Source: Paenarthrobacter aurescens (GTDB taxonomy: Bacteria; Actinomycetota; Actinomycetes; Actinomycetales; Micrococcaceae). Taken from it: a DNA stretch of 64,000 nucleotides. Below the pieces are notes generated by a model. That model saw only the letters and a list, made by a program, of their open reading frames with translations. It made no database searches and was not told the origin of the DNA. Both the position numbers and the translations under genes were made by a program. Positions 7,883 to 18,341 of the stretch are shown in pieces (the stretch's first letter is position 1; every line of letters begins with the position of its first letter). Location: contig NZ_CP157456.1 of NCBI RefSeq assembly GCF_041549525.1, positions 1,116,001 to 1,180,000 on the forward strand, given 5' to 3'.

Positions 7883-10342
7883 ATGGTGACTTCAAATCTC
7901 CAACACCAGTCAGCTGACTCCGCCATCCACGCCAAAATCGCCGAAGAACTCGGCGTCAAGACCTGGCAGGTCAAAGCCGCTGTGGAACTGCTCGACGCCG
8001 GATCCACCGTTCCCTTCATCGCCCGCTACCGTAAGGAAGCCACCGGGACGCTCGATGACACCCAGCTCCGCGACCTCGAAGAACGCCTCAGATACCTGCG
8101 TGAGCTGGAAGAACGGCGCAAGGCAGTCCTGGAGGCCATTGCCGCCCAAGGCAAGCTGACCCCGGAACTTGAAGCCGCCGTCGTCGGGGCTGACACCAAA
8201 GCCCGATTGGAGGACATCTACCTCCCCTTCAAGTCCAAGCGCCGCACCAAGGCCCAGATTGCCCGCGAAGCCGGACTCGAGCCGCTGGCTGACGTCCTGC
8301 TGGCCAACCCGCAACTGGACCCCGTTACCGAAGCCGCCAAGTACCTGAACGCCGAGCACTCCATCGAGGACGCCGCCACGGCGCTCGCAGGTGCCCGTTC
8401 AATTTTGGTGGAGCGCGTGGGGCAGGACCCGGACCTTGCCGAGGACCTCCGCGAACGACTCTGGAAGCAGGGACGCATGGTGTCCCGGGTCAAGAAGGGC
8501 ATGGAGGCCGAGGGCCAGAAGTTCAAGGACTACTTTGAGTTCACGCAGGTGCCCTCCGGCATGCCGTCGCACCGTGTGCTCGCCTTGCTGCGCGGGGAGA
8601 AGGACGGCGTCCTTGAGCTCGATCTCGCCGAGGCTGACCCGGCCGACGACGACGCCCTGGCCGCCGCCCGCGGCCGGTACGAGAACGCTGTGGCCAAGTG
8701 CCTTGGGGTCTCCAACCAAGGGCGGCCCGCCGATGCCTGGCTGACGCAAACCGCGCAGCTGGCCTGGCGCGGACGCATCCTGGACCGCCTGACCACGGAC
8801 CTGCGTGGACGCATGTTCGCCGACGCTGAAGATGAAGCAGTGAGGGTCTTCGCGGCCAACCTGCGTGATGTTCTCCTTGCCGCACCTGCGGGCAACCGGG
8901 CCACCCTGGGGCTGGACCCCGGGCTCCGGACGGGCGTGAAGGTGGCTGTGGTGGACGGCACGGGCAAGGTTGTCACCACGGACACCATTTATCCGCACGC
9001 ACCTGCGAAGAAGTGGGACGAGGCCTTGGCCACCCTGGGACGGCTCGCCAAGCAGTACAACGTGGAGTTGGTGGCGATTGGAAACGGTACCGCCTCCCGT
9101 GAGACGGACAAACTGGCCACCGAGCTCATCAAATCCCTCGAAGCCGCAGGGTCAAAGGGGATCCAAAAGCTGGTGGTCTCCGAAGCTGGAGCGTCCGTGT
9201 ACTCAGCCTCCGCCCTTGCCGCGTCCGAACTTCCGGGCATGGACGTCTCCCTGCGCGGTGCTGTGTCCATTGCCCGCCGGCTTCAGGATCCCCTCGCCGA
9301 GTTGGTGAAGATCGAGCCCAAGTCCATCGGCGTTGGTCAGTACCAGCACGACGTCACTGCTGCGAAGCTTGATCGCTCGCTGGATGCCGTGGTGGAGGAC
9401 TGCGTGAACGCTGTGGGCGTGGACGTGAACACGGCGTCTCCTGCGCTCCTGAGCCGGGTGGCCGGCGTCGGGCCATTGCTGAGCGAGAATATTGTGGCCT
9501 ACAGGAACGAGAATGGTCCGTTTGCCAAGCGCAGCGACCTCAAGAAAGTTCCCCGGCTCGGCGCCAAGGCGTTCGAGCAATGCGCCGGCTTCCTCCGGAT
9601 CACCGGGGGAGTGGAGCCACTGGATGCTTCCAGTGTGCACCCGGAAGCGTACTCGGTGGCCCGGAAGATTCTGGTCGCAGCCGGGGGAGGTCCCGCCACG
9701 GCGCTGGATCCGCAGGCCTTCGTGGATGGCACGTTCGGCCTGCCGACGGTCAAGGACATCATGTCCGAGCTTGAGAAACCCGGCCGCGACCCCCGTCCTG
9801 CGTTCAAGGCGGCATCGTTCTCGGAAGGGATCGAGAAGATCTCCGACCTCAAGCCCGGCATGATCCTGGAAGGCACTGTTACCAACGTTGCCGCTTTTGG
9901 CGCGTTCGTTGATGTGGGAGTGCACCAGGATGGCCTGGTTCACGTCTCGGCACTGTCCAACAAGTTCGTCTCGGATCCGCGAGAGATCGTGAAGTCCGGC
10001 CAGGTGGTACGGGTCAAAGTGCTGGAGGCCGATCCGGAACGCAAGCGCATCTCCCTGACCTTGAGGCTCGACGACGAACCTGGCACGGCTGGTGGGCGCA
10101 CCTCGGGCGGGCGCACCTCGGGCGGGCGTGCTTCGGGCAGGCAGGGTGCCGGCGAACGTGCGGGTGGTCCGCAGGGGCAGCAAGGTCAACGGGGCGGTGG
10201 AAAGCCGGGTCAGCGTTCAGGCCAACCAGGGCAGGGTCCGCGGCAGGGCGGCACTCGGCAAGGCAAACCGCAGCAGGCTCCGGCCGCTCCAGCCAACACG
10301 GCCATGGCCGAAGCACTGCGTCGGGCCGGACTCGGGCAGTAG
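7883..10342 (+). CDS. tex: Tex-like transcription accessory protein with S1 domain
   Basis: About 819 residues with the Tex architecture: N-terminal helical Tex_N domain (IHAKIAEELGVK...VPFIARYRKEATG), a YqgF/RNase H-like fold (TLGLDPGLRTGVKVAVVD, about residue 345), helix-hairpin-helix motifs (VDVNTASPALLSRVAGVG), and an S1 RNA-binding domain (PGMILEGTVTNVAAFGAFVDVG, about 655-725). Tex binds nucleic acid and affects transcription and RNA handling. After S1 comes an unusual disordered tail rich in Gly, Gln and Arg, including three tandem GR(T/A)SG units. ATG 7883 is chosen over GTG 7868 because GTGAGG precedes it and Tex proteins begin shortly before this motif. The tail length is probably lineage-specific. 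Confidence 0.9.
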   Translation: MVTSNLQHQSADSAIHAKIAEELGVKTWQVKAAVELLDAGSTVPFIARYRKEATGTLDDTQLRDLEERLRYLRELEERRKAVLEAIAAQGKLTPELEAAVVGADTKARLEDIYLPFKSKRRTKAQIAREAGLEPLADVLLANPQLDPVTEAAKYLNAEHSIEDAATALAGARSILVERVGQDPDLAEDLRERLWKQGRMVSRVKKGMEAEGQKFKDYFEFTQVPSGMPSHRVLALLRGEKDGVLELDLAEADPADDDALAAARGRYENAVAKCLGVSNQGRPADAWLTQTAQLAWRGRILDRLTTDLRGRMFADAEDEAVRVFAANLRDVLLAAPAGNRATLGLDPGLRTGVKVAVVDGTGKVVTTDTIYPHAPAKKWDEALATLGRLAKQYNVELVAIGNGTASRETDKLATELIKSLEAAGSKGIQKLVVSEAGASVYSASALAASELPGMDVSLRGAVSIARRLQDPLAELVKIEPKSIGVGQYQHDVTAAKLDRSLDAVVEDCVNAVGVDVNTASPALLSRVAGVGPLLSENIVAYRNENGPFAKRSDLKKVPRLGAKAFEQCAGFLRITGGVEPLDASSVHPEAYSVARKILVAAGGGPATALDPQAFVDGTFGLPTVKDIMSELEKPGRDPRPAFKAASFSEGIEKISDLKPGMILEGTVTNVAAFGAFVDVGVHQDGLVHVSALSNKFVSDPREIVKSGQVVRVKVLEADPERKRISLTLRLDDEPGTAGGRTSGGRTSGGRASGRQGAGERAGGPQGQQGQRGGGKPGQRSGQPGQGPRQGGTRQGKPQQAPAAPANTAMAEALRRAGLGQ
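10094..10138 (+). repeat. Three tandem 15-bp repeats in the tex tail
   Basis: GGGCGCACCTCGGGC occurs twice perfectly (10094-10108, 10109-10123) and once with three changes (10124-10138). The units keep the reading frame and encode GRTSG, GRTSG, GRASG, so copy number could vary without disrupting tex. Confidence 0.85.
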
Positions 10343-10404
10343 CGCTGGACTCGGAGGCAGGCCGCAGTCGGTCTGGGCCCATCGATTCAGCCCGTGACCG
10401 TACG

Positions 10405-11595
10405 CTAAGCAGAAACCTCAGCCGGCTGTGAGGAGAACTTTCGTATGAGAGCGGCGGAGACAATGGAGAAGAGGATCAGGGACGCGCCCATAGTGACTTG
10501 AGGTGTCAGGAAGCTCATGAGCAACGAAGCCAAGCCAAGTGAAAGAAGACCGGCTACGGCAGTGACTGTACCGCTCAAGGACCCAATGGTGGACATGACT
10601 TTAGATGGTATTGCTGATTGCAAAGTAGTGTGCAGGCTTCCCAAATAGATGAACAACGGCAAGGGAAGGATGAGCAACATGACGGCCAGCACAACTCCAT
10701 CCTCAGCTGTTGTGCTGACGACACCAATGATGAGAAGCAATCCCAAGACCACAAAATTATGCCACTGATGACGATGGAAACGACTGAAAACATAATTTGC
10801 CAGGACGTTCACAAGCTGAAAAGCGACAAAGAACAGCCCAAAGGTACTGGCATCAAAGCGTGAATCGAGAAGAATCATTTGCCAAAGATGAAAAAATGGA
10901 TTTACCGCAAACTCTGTAATAGCCAGAAGCAGTATTGCCAGTACGATGCGTGAATCCTTCATTGCGAATCGAAGCCCACTGACCAGTTCCAGCCGAAAAT
11001 CACCGGGTTTGTCGCTTTGGTCTTCATCGTGGGAGGCAGGCGAAGTGTCCTTTGGAAGCAAGACGATGCCTACAGCGATACTTAAAGCGAAAAAGACCGC
11101 TGAGATGAGGTAGATTCTGTCGCCAAACTCGTCGTAGAGAAATGTGCTGCAGAGCGCGGCCAGAATGCTTGTGGCGAGCATGACGTTCTGGTCCGAAGAG
11201 TAGAACCGCTTTAATGCGCTCTCTTCTGATCGGAGTCGCTCAGCAAAATAGTAGTCAAGTGTTGAACTCTGTGCTGCAGATGAAGCGCCGTAGATAACCC
11301 ATGCCAGACACATGACCCAAAACCCTGCACCGAAAAAGACCACCAGGTACGATGAAAGAGTCAAGGCAATGGAAAGAACATATACAAAAGTCTTCGATGT
11401 TCTGTCAGCAAGCACCCCGAAGGGGAACTCAAAGAGTAGAGTGGCGATCGTGAATGCGACTTGAACGAGAATAATCTCGGAAAAATCCAAGCCCTTCCCC
11501 ACAAGTACAGGCGTCAAGATGGCCTGCGGCAGGACGCGCCCAAAGTTTTGGATAGCGTTGACAGCGAAGTAGCTTCGTATCTGTTTGGTCAGCAT
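10405..11595 (-). CDS. MFS transporter in AT-richer island, possible peptide exporter
   Basis: A 396-residue major facilitator protein with about 12 helices; the loop FGVLADRTSKTFVYV matches the conserved loop 2-3 signature. The start ATG is preceded by AAGGACC. Base composition is clearly lower in GC than the neighbouring tex and hydrolase genes, and codon choice (AAA, AGA, ATA) differs, suggesting horizontal acquisition. It follows a truncated RRE/E1 peptide-modifying gene on the same strand, separated by a hairpin. In microcin C-type clusters an MFS pump exports the modified peptide, so export of a RiPP product is an inference from context. It converges on tex. Confidence 0.8.
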   Translation of the reverse strand: MLTKQIRSYFAVNAIQNFGRVLPQAILTPVLVGKGLDFSEIILVQVAFTIATLLFEFPFGVLADRTSKTFVYVLSIALTLSSYLVVFFGAGFWVMCLAWVIYGASSAAQSSTLDYYFAERLRSEESALKRFYSSDQNVMLATSILAALCSTFLYDEFGDRIYLISAVFFALSIAVGIVLLPKDTSPASHDEDQSDKPGDFRLELVSGLRFAMKDSRIVLAILLLAITEFAVNPFFHLWQMILLDSRFDASTFGLFFVAFQLVNVLANYVFSRFHRHQWHNFVVLGLLLIIGVVSTTAEDGVVLAVMLLILPLPLFIYLGSLHTTLQSAIPSKVMSTIGSLSGTVTAVAGLLSLGLASLLMSFLTPQVTMGASLILFSIVSAALIRKFSSQPAEVSA

Positions 11596-11618
11596 GTAAA
11601 GGTCCTTGGAATTGAACA

Positions 11619-11650
11619 GGGTGGAGCTGACCTGATAGTCAGCTCCACCC
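11619..11650. terminator. 13-bp perfect hairpin between E1 remnant and MFS gene
   Basis: GGGTGGAGCTGAC (11619-11631) and GTCAGCTCCACCC (11638-11650) form a perfect 13-bp stem with a 6-nt loop. It lies between the truncated E1-like gene and the MFS gene on the minus strand. It lacks a clear T-run, so it may attenuate rather than fully terminate. Confidence 0.65.
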
Positions 11651-11658
11651 CGTCTGAG

Positions 11659-12135
11659 CTACTGCGAACTACTTGGCGAAGTTAGCAGTACGGCCACACC
11701 CAGAATGGCAATGTGCGCTTCTTCCAGGTTCTTTTGATAAGTGACTGCTTGCTGGTCATCAATCTCTGGAAGACTTGCAAAGTTTCTTATCTGTCGGTCC
11801 CATTTGGTATAAGAGTACTCATCGAGACTGACTTGTCCCCTGCGAAGGTCAGAATAGCCTGTGGTCTTAATAATGTTTTCATCCATGCAGAAGGTCAGGA
11901 TCTCATGGATATCTGCAGGGTTCCTTCCATTCTGTGAGAGCTCAGAAATGATGCTTTGACAGCTTTTGGAACCATCTGCAAGTTCCAGGCATTCCAGGAA
12001 GTTCTGATAGTCACCGGAGAGAGTAATCATGTCCTTGCCGTTGACCGCTACCACCAAGCCTTCAGCGGTTACCGTCACATAAAGTGAATCGTTTGTGGTC
12101 ACTTCAGAAGTGAAATCAAGGATGGACACGTTCAA
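11659..12135 (-). pseudogene. Truncated RRE plus E1/ThiF-like peptide-activating enzyme
   Basis: The frame begins at a TTG (GTG two codons later is an alternative) and gives 158 residues. Residues about 25-95 look like a PqqD-like winged-helix RiPP recognition element (DMITLSGDYQNFLECLEL...IHEILTFCMDENII). Residues about 115-147 match the entry of an E1/ThiF/MccB adenylyltransferase: WDRQIRNFASL...QKNLEEAHIAILGV. In such enzymes this continues as GGVGS, the nucleotide-binding loop; here the sequence breaks immediately after ILGV and ends 11 residues later. The roughly 200-residue catalytic domain is absent. This looks like the stump of a peptide-modifying enzyme left by an internal deletion. 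It sits upstream of an MFS gene in an AT-rich block. Confidence 0.6.
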
Positions 12136-12371
12136 TTACCCCAATCGTTTTATCTATGAGCATGGATGCTAGCACAAGATTTATGTGCGGTCCTGTCACA
12201 GGGTGCGGAAAGCATCCCTAAGAACTAATGAGACTCTTTTTTTGCAACTATCAGCAACATGGAAATGGTGCAAGTCAAGTAGTCCATTTTTCCCATTAAT
12301 AGAAAGTCCGGGGCACTGTACCAGTTGGGTTTATGTCGCTAGAACAAGAGCCGGACCGTGGGGCACGTGAG
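12136..12371. other. Gene-poor AT-rich stretch upstream of the E1 remnant
   Basis: No recognisable gene. On the minus strand two very short frames could be precursor-peptide candidates: 12287-12225 (20 residues, beginning MDYLTC) and 12215-12150 (21 residues, beginning MLSAPC). Neither has a good ribosome-binding site, and both may be chance frames. Confidence 0.3.
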
Positions 12372-13397
12372 CTACAAACCGGCGGTCCTGGCTTCCCACA
12401 GCTCTGCGTTGGAGGGCTGCAACGCCATGGGAAGCCAGCGTCCGATGCGTTCGAAGGCTTCTCGCCTGACCGGTTCTGGTGAGAGGAAGATGTCGTGGAA
12501 GGCGTTAGGCAAGCGGCTCACGGTGACGGTGTCTGCGAGCGACAGGGAGCGGTGAGCCACGGCGTCCACATTGAGTGCGACGTCAGCCGTGAGCGCGTCG
12601 GCCGACCATTTTGGCTGCAAGTAGCTCTTGTCCGAGAGCAACACGAGCACCGGAACATCAATGCCCAAACCGGCCGCAACGGTGGCCTGGCCGCGGAACA
12701 CTGCATCAAGGAATGCCGGGGTGATGGGGAATCCCCGGTCTGGCCGCCACTGGAGGTTGTAGTCCCATTCGCCGTCAAGGGTGGCTGATACGGCCCGGGT
12801 GTAGATGCCCGGGTCAACGGGCGGTAGCGGTGTCAAGGGGTGGAGCCGGGCGTGCAGCCCCACCAAGGGGGCGATCGCCCGCCTGCCGAGCTCGGTAGCT
12901 TGAAATTCCAGCCAAGGGCTATTGAGGATCAAGGCCGATGCGATTCCTGGGTGACGGGACGCCCACAGGCTGAGGGTGAGCCCACCGGTGGAGTGGCCCA
13001 ACAGAATGAGCGGTCGGTCCTGGCCCGGATCCCCGGTACGCCCCATGGCGGACAGGGCTGCTGCGATGTCGGCGTCGTAGTCCGCCAGATGGGTGACGAA
13101 GCCGGGCACCATTCCGGGGCTCAGGCTGCGGCCGTAGTTATGCAGGTCCAAGGCGTAGAAGCGTGCACCGGCCCGGTGCCAAAACTTCGCGAGGTGCTTT
13201 TGGAAGAAGTAGTCGGACCAGCCATGGACATAAAGAACGTCGGCGTCGATCCCGGAAGCCTCGTCATCGCGGGCCTCCAGCCACTCCGGGGAAGCCCCCA
13301 GGTACCGGACCAGGGTGGCGACAGCACCGCCGTCGAGCTCCAGCGTTTGTTGCTCGAAGCCGTCGCCAAGAATGTCCGGGTTCCACGGCTGGGTCAT
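12372..13397 (-). CDS. Alpha/beta-fold hydrolase (serine hydrolase)
   Basis: A 341-residue alpha/beta hydrolase. The nucleophile elbow LLGHSTGGL (GHSTG, Ser near residue 125) and the upstream YVHGWSDYFFQ oxyanion-region motif are typical of lysophospholipase or monoacylglycerol-lipase-like enzymes; a late NAFHDIF supplies the likely catalytic His. No signal peptide is seen, so it is probably cytoplasmic. The ATG at 13397 overlaps the stop of the upstream DUF1622 gene (ATGA), so the two are translationally coupled. The substrate is unknown; an ester or lipid is most likely. Confidence 0.85.
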   Translation of the reverse strand: MTQPWNPDILGDGFEQQTLELDGGAVATLVRYLGASPEWLEARDDEASGIDADVLYVHGWSDYFFQKHLAKFWHRAGARFYALDLHNYGRSLSPGMVPGFVTHLADYDADIAAALSAMGRTGDPGQDRPLILLGHSTGGLTLSLWASRHPGIASALILNSPWLEFQATELGRRAIAPLVGLHARLHPLTPLPPVDPGIYTRAVSATLDGEWDYNLQWRPDRGFPITPAFLDAVFRGQATVAAGLGIDVPVLVLLSDKSYLQPKWSADALTADVALNVDAVAHRSLSLADTVTVSRLPNAFHDIFLSPEPVRREAFERIGRWLPMALQPSNAELWEARTAGL

Positions 13398-13756
13398 GAC
13401 TCTTTTTCCTTCTGCCACGGCCAGCGGCCCGTGATTTCCAGCTCGAGGGAGAAGCTGAGAAAGGTGCGGATCAGCACGATGATGGCCAGGACTCCGACGC
13501 TTTCAAACGTGGGGGTGACGGCGACGGTGCGGATGATATCGGCGGCTACCAGAAGTTCGAGCCCCAGCAGGATGGACCGGCCCAGCAGTTGCCGGTAGGA
13601 GCGGTACGGAGAGAGGGGCGTCAGGCCGCGGGCGCGTTTGGGTTGGAACCCACGCAAAGCCAGAGGAACCGAAACCAGTGCTCCGATCACCATGACTGCC
13701 ACCCCCGCGAAGTCCATGTACCGGCCGACTTCTTCGATCACGTGCTGGAAATCCAT
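13394..13756 (-). CDS. DUF1622 membrane protein
   Basis: A 120-residue protein with three hydrophobic segments. The pattern YRQLLGRSILLGLELLVAADI followed by a conserved hydrophobic stretch and ISTFLSFSLELE-like ending (here TFLSFSLELEI) is characteristic of the DUF1622 family of small integral membrane proteins. Function is not established for the family. It overlaps the hydrolase gene by 4 nt, so the two form a two-gene operon. Confidence 0.82.
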   Translation of the reverse strand: MDFQHVIEEVGRYMDFAGVAVMVIGALVSVPLALRGFQPKRARGLTPLSPYRSYRQLLGRSILLGLELLVAADIIRTVAVTPTFESVGVLAIIVLIRTFLSFSLELEITGRWPWQKEKES

Positions 13757-13802
13757 GGCCCTCCCCGGTTAGGTGCGTGCCTCCACCGTCTCACAGAGCA
13801 GT

Positions 13803-13874
13803 AGCTGCGCACAGTAAACAGAGCAGTCGCCGCGCACAGTAAAGGGTGGCGGACCATCGGCCCGCCACCCTTTA
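13803..13874. terminator. Short direct repeat followed by terminator hairpin
   Basis: TAAAGGGTGGCGG (13840-13852) pairs perfectly with CCGCCACCCTTTA (13862-13874) with a 9-nt loop, suiting termination of the pxp operon, which ends at 13906 on the minus strand. Just upstream a 24-nt stretch containing CAGAGCAGT and GCGCACAGTAAA occurs twice in tandem with few changes (about 13795-13817 and 13819-13842). Confidence 0.75.
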
Positions 13875-13905
13875 CGGCATGCCCGCCGCTCTCACCGGCA
13901 TGTCA

Positions 13906-14886
13906 TTAACCGGGCAGCCCCAGAGCTTCCCAGGCCTTGCTCTTCAGCTCGGCGCGTTCCTTGCGGGCCACAATTGCTTCGTCTTGGCTGACCGCAACGA
14001 ACGTGGTGGCGGTGCCGGGTGCGGCACGGGCAACCAGGTCCATGTCCGCGCTGATGACAGTTGCCACCATGGCGTAGCCGCCGCCGGAGACCGCATCCCT
14101 GTGGAGGATGATGGGTTGGGTGCCGCCGGGAATCTGGATGGAGCCCACGGCGTAGCCTGCATCGACGATGTTGGAGGGGTCCGATCCCGCACCGAATGGC
14201 TGCTCGCGTTCCTTCCATCCCACGCCCGGGCCGTAATAGCGAAGGCCCATGCGGTCGGCCACGGGGGTGACTTTCCATTCACCGTTCAGGAGGTTTTCCT
14301 TCCCGGCGTCCGTCAGCCGGTGATCGTAAAGCCCCATGACAATCCTGACGGATTGGGCCTTGTCAAAGGAGGGGCGGAAGGATTCGGGTACTTCCAGAGC
14401 CGCGGGAAGTTCGCCATGCGCTGTGCCCACCGGCACCAGATCTCCGGCCTCAAGCTTCCGGCCCTTGTAACCGCCGATGCCGCCCAAAGTGTATGTTGAC
14501 CGGCTGCCCAGGACCACGGGAACGTCAATCCCGCCTTGGACGGCGATGTAGTAGCGCGTACCTCCACGGATCACCCCGAAGCTCAATTCGTCGCCTGCGC
14601 TGAGCTGCAGCCGCGTCCACTGGGGCTGGGGTTCACCATTGACTTTGACCTCCACGGGAGCGCCCGTGATGGCCACTACGGCATCGGCGTCAGTCACCAG
14701 AACCGGCCCCAGGTAGGTGCATTCGAGGACGGCGTCCGTGGCTGCGTTGCCCACCAGCGCGTTGCCGAGTTCCGCTGAGTACTGGTCCATGGAGCCGCTC
14801 TGCGGGATGCCCACGTTGTAGTAGCCCGTGCGGCCCTGGTCCTGAACAGTGGTGGCAAGGCCAGGGTTCTTGATGTCAAATGCCAT
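13906..14886 (-). CDS. pxpC: 5-oxoprolinase subunit PxpC (KipA-like biotin-dependent carboxyltransferase family)
   Basis: A 326-residue protein with the family opening (NPGLATTVQDQGRTGY), GIPQSGSMDQYS and later VQGGIDVPVVLGSRSTYTLGG, PLP-independent carboxyltransferase-like domain 2. PxpC joins PxpB to form the ATP-dependent phosphorylating and ring-opening complex that, with PxpA, converts 5-oxoproline (pyroglutamate) to glutamate. Its start overlaps the end of pxpB by 11 nt, as expected for stoichiometric subunits. It is the last gene of the operon, followed by a strong hairpin. The related KipA of Bacillus was first described as a kinase-inhibitor antagonist, but operon context here supports the metabolic role. 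Confidence 0.9.
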   Translation of the reverse strand: MAFDIKNPGLATTVQDQGRTGYYNVGIPQSGSMDQYSAELGNALVGNAATDAVLECTYLGPVLVTDADAVVAITGAPVEVKVNGEPQPQWTRLQLSAGDELSFGVIRGGTRYYIAVQGGIDVPVVLGSRSTYTLGGIGGYKGRKLEAGDLVPVGTAHGELPAALEVPESFRPSFDKAQSVRIVMGLYDHRLTDAGKENLLNGEWKVTPVADRMGLRYYGPGVGWKEREQPFGAGSDPSNIVDAGYAVGSIQIPGGTQPIILHRDAVSGGGYAMVATVISADMDLVARAAPGTATTFVAVSQDEAIVARKERAELKSKAWEALGLPG

Positions 14887-15777
14887 TGAGGGCCTCCATG
14901 AGTTCCTGGTTGTAGGCCTGCGGATCGCTCAGGGCCTTGGACGCGTCAAAGGTGACGGGGACTTGGCGGTAGCGGTAGGTTCCGTCTTCAACCTGCGCCT
15001 GGATTGCGTTGTACTCCTCTTCGGTGACGGGTTTGAACTTCACGATGTCACCGGGGCGGAAGAAGACCATGAAGTCCTTGAAGTCGGCCAGCGACTGTGC
15101 GGGATCGAAGATGGGCGCCGCTGCTACGCCGAACATCTGGTAACCGCCGGCACCGCGTACGGAGTAGATTGCCGCGAAGCATCCGCCATGGCCCACGGTC
15201 AGCTTGGGGGTGTCCGTGCGGGGACTGAGGTACTTGGGGACTTGAAGCTGCTGCTCGCGCTCCACGAGTTGAAACAGGAAGGGCAGCCCGGCAACAAAGC
15301 CCACCATGGAAACCAACCACGGCTGTTCATGATGCCGGCGGATGAACTCGGCAGCGTCCTTGAGGCCGTTGACTTTCGCTGCGTAGTCAAGGTCCGTGCC
15401 GTCCGGTTCCTGGTGGAACCCTTCACGGAATCGCTGGGCTACCTCTGCGGTGAAGGGGTCGTCGTACCAGACCGGCACTTCAATGATGCGGGTTTCGAGG
15501 GTCTGTTGGTTGTGGTTCTGAAGCTCGCGTTCGATTCCGCGAACCGTTGATTCAAGGCTCGACGGCGGCAGGACGTCGGGATCGAACCTCACCAGAAGTG
15601 AAGCATTGGCGGGGCAGATATCCACCACGCCGGGCAAACCGGCGTCGCTCAGTTTCCTGGCGATGGACATCACTTTGAAGTTGGCGGCGAGGCTCATGGA
15701 CTCGTCAACTTCAACGAACAAGAACTCGTCAGCGCCCCACGTGTAGCGGGCTTCCTTCAGGTCCGGGCTTGAAACGG

Positions 15778-15781
<4 letters not shown>
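14876..15781 (-). CDS. pxpB: 5-oxoprolinase subunit PxpB (KipI-like)
   Basis: A 301-residue subunit with the carboxyltransferase domain 1 pattern: WGADEFLFVEVDESMSLAAN near the start and the signature GFVAGLPFL (about residue 190) followed by SPRTDTPKLTVGHGG. It forms the PxpB-PxpC complex. At about 300 residues it is longer than the roughly 220-240 typical of KipI proteins; the extra length is mostly at the N-terminal half (IDICPANASLLVRFDP and the long segment before GFVAG). It overlaps accC by 4 nt (ATGA) and pxpC by 11 nt. Confidence 0.88.
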
Positions 15782-17133
<1,352 letters not shown>

Positions 17134-17139
17134 GGGTGC

Positions 17140-17379
17140 CTACGCTTCGCGGACGACGACGATTGGGTCGCCCGGGTTGACCATGTCGCCCTCGGCTACC
17201 TCGAAGGTTTCGAGGATGCCGGCAACATCGGACTGGATTTCGGTGAACTGCTTCATGATTTCCACGATTCCCAGGGTTTGGCCTACCTCGATTGTGTCGC
17301 CTTCATTGGCGAACGGCGGCTTGCCGGGCCCGGGTTTGCGGTAGAAGATGCCGGGGAGCGGGGAGACGATGGTGCCCAT
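17140..17379 (-). CDS. accB: Biotin carboxyl carrier protein (biotinyl domain)
   Basis: A 79-residue single biotinyl domain. The biotinylation site is VEIMKQF (Met-Lys retained, with Ile-Met in place of the usual Ala-Met), and FYRKPGPGKPPFANEGD and VVVREA fit the beta-barrel fold. It carries carboxybiotin between a biotin carboxylase (next gene) and a carboxyltransferase. It is shorter than FabE-type BCCPs because it has no N-terminal extension. It lies between pxpA and accC on one transcript. Confidence 0.87.
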   Translation of the reverse strand: MGTIVSPLPGIFYRKPGPGKPPFANEGDTIEVGQTLGIVEIMKQFTEIQSDVAGILETFEVAEGDMVNPGDPIVVVREA

Positions 17380-17426
17380 ACGGGGGTTCTCGCTTTCAGG
17401 GGGTGGGTTTGAAGAAGGGAAAAGTG

Positions 17427-18221
17427 TCAGCGGGCGTTGAGCACGGAGCGGACCGCAGTGGCCACGTCAACCGAGTTCGGGGCATCCGAATGAACGCAGA
17501 TGCTGCCAAAGGTGATGTCCAGTTCGGTGCCGTCCACCGCGAGGACGGGACCGCCGTCGAGGGCTTTCCTGACGCGGTCAGCCGCGGCATCCGGGTTGGT
17601 TGGTGCCGGCCGGCGCTGGATCAGCAGCTCACCGCCGGGACCATAGTTGAGGTCTACGTACAGTTCGGGGATGAAATCCACGCCCATGCTCTTGCACACG
17701 GTCTCGTGCGCAGTTCCGGCGAGGCCAAAGAACGGAACGCCGAACAGCTTGGCCGTGCCGGCTGCGGCCTCCATGAGGTCCTCGTCCCCGGCCAGCATCC
17801 CGTACAGCGCACCATGCGGTTTGATGTGGTTCAGTTCAAGGCCATGCTTGCTGAGGAAGGCCGTCAGCGCCCCTGTTTGGTAGAGGATGATGGATTCAAC
17901 TTCTTCCGGCCGCAGCACCATGCGGCGGCGTCCGAAGCCAACGGGGTCCGGAAGGCCGGGGTGGGCGCCCACAGCTACGCCATGTTCTGCTGCGAGTTCC
18001 ACGGTCCGGTTCATGACGTCGGGATCGCCGGCATGGTAGCCGCACGCTACGTTGGCGACGTCAATGATGCGCATGAGTTGTTCATCGTTGCCGAATTCGT
18101 GAAGGCCCACGCCTTCGCCCATATCTGAGTTCAAGAGCACCGTCTTAGGAGCGCTGGCCGCGGGAGAGCTTGGGACAGCAGCGCTCGGCGCGGGAGTGCC
18201 CGGGGTCACATTCGTTTGCAT
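17427..18221 (-). CDS. pxpA: 5-oxoprolinase subunit PxpA (LamB/YcsF family)
   Basis: About 264 residues when started at ATG 18221. The family signature LLNSDMGEGVGLHEFGNDEQLM, then NVACGYHAGDP (metal-binding His/Asp region), AVGAHPGLPDPVGFGRR and LNHIKPHGALYG are all present. PxpA catalyses the hydrolytic half of ATP-dependent 5-oxoproline cleavage. A 25-residue Ala/Pro/Ser-rich extension precedes the conserved core, which is unusual for the family. It is the first gene of the operon and is divergent from pucR, so the 120-bp gap between them probably contains both promoters. Confidence 0.9.
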   Translation of the reverse strand: MQTNVTPGTPAPSAAVPSSPAASAPKTVLLNSDMGEGVGLHEFGNDEQLMRIIDVANVACGYHAGDPDVMNRTVELAAEHGVAVGAHPGLPDPVGFGRRRMVLRPEEVESIILYQTGALTAFLSKHGLELNHIKPHGALYGMLAGDEDLMEAAAGTAKLFGVPFFGLAGTAHETVCKSMGVDFIPELYVDLNYGPGGELLIQRRPAPTNPDAAADRVRKALDGGPVLAVDGTELDITFGSICVHSDAPNSVDVATAVRSVLNAR

Positions 18222-18341
18222 GGGGGCAACGCTATCCAAGCGAGGACCGCATAGTAATTGTGCAGCCTGCTGAATCTCCAAACGCAGTTTATGATGTTTG
18301 CACTATGAGGCGGTAAAACGCCCAGAGCTCATGGAGGCCCA

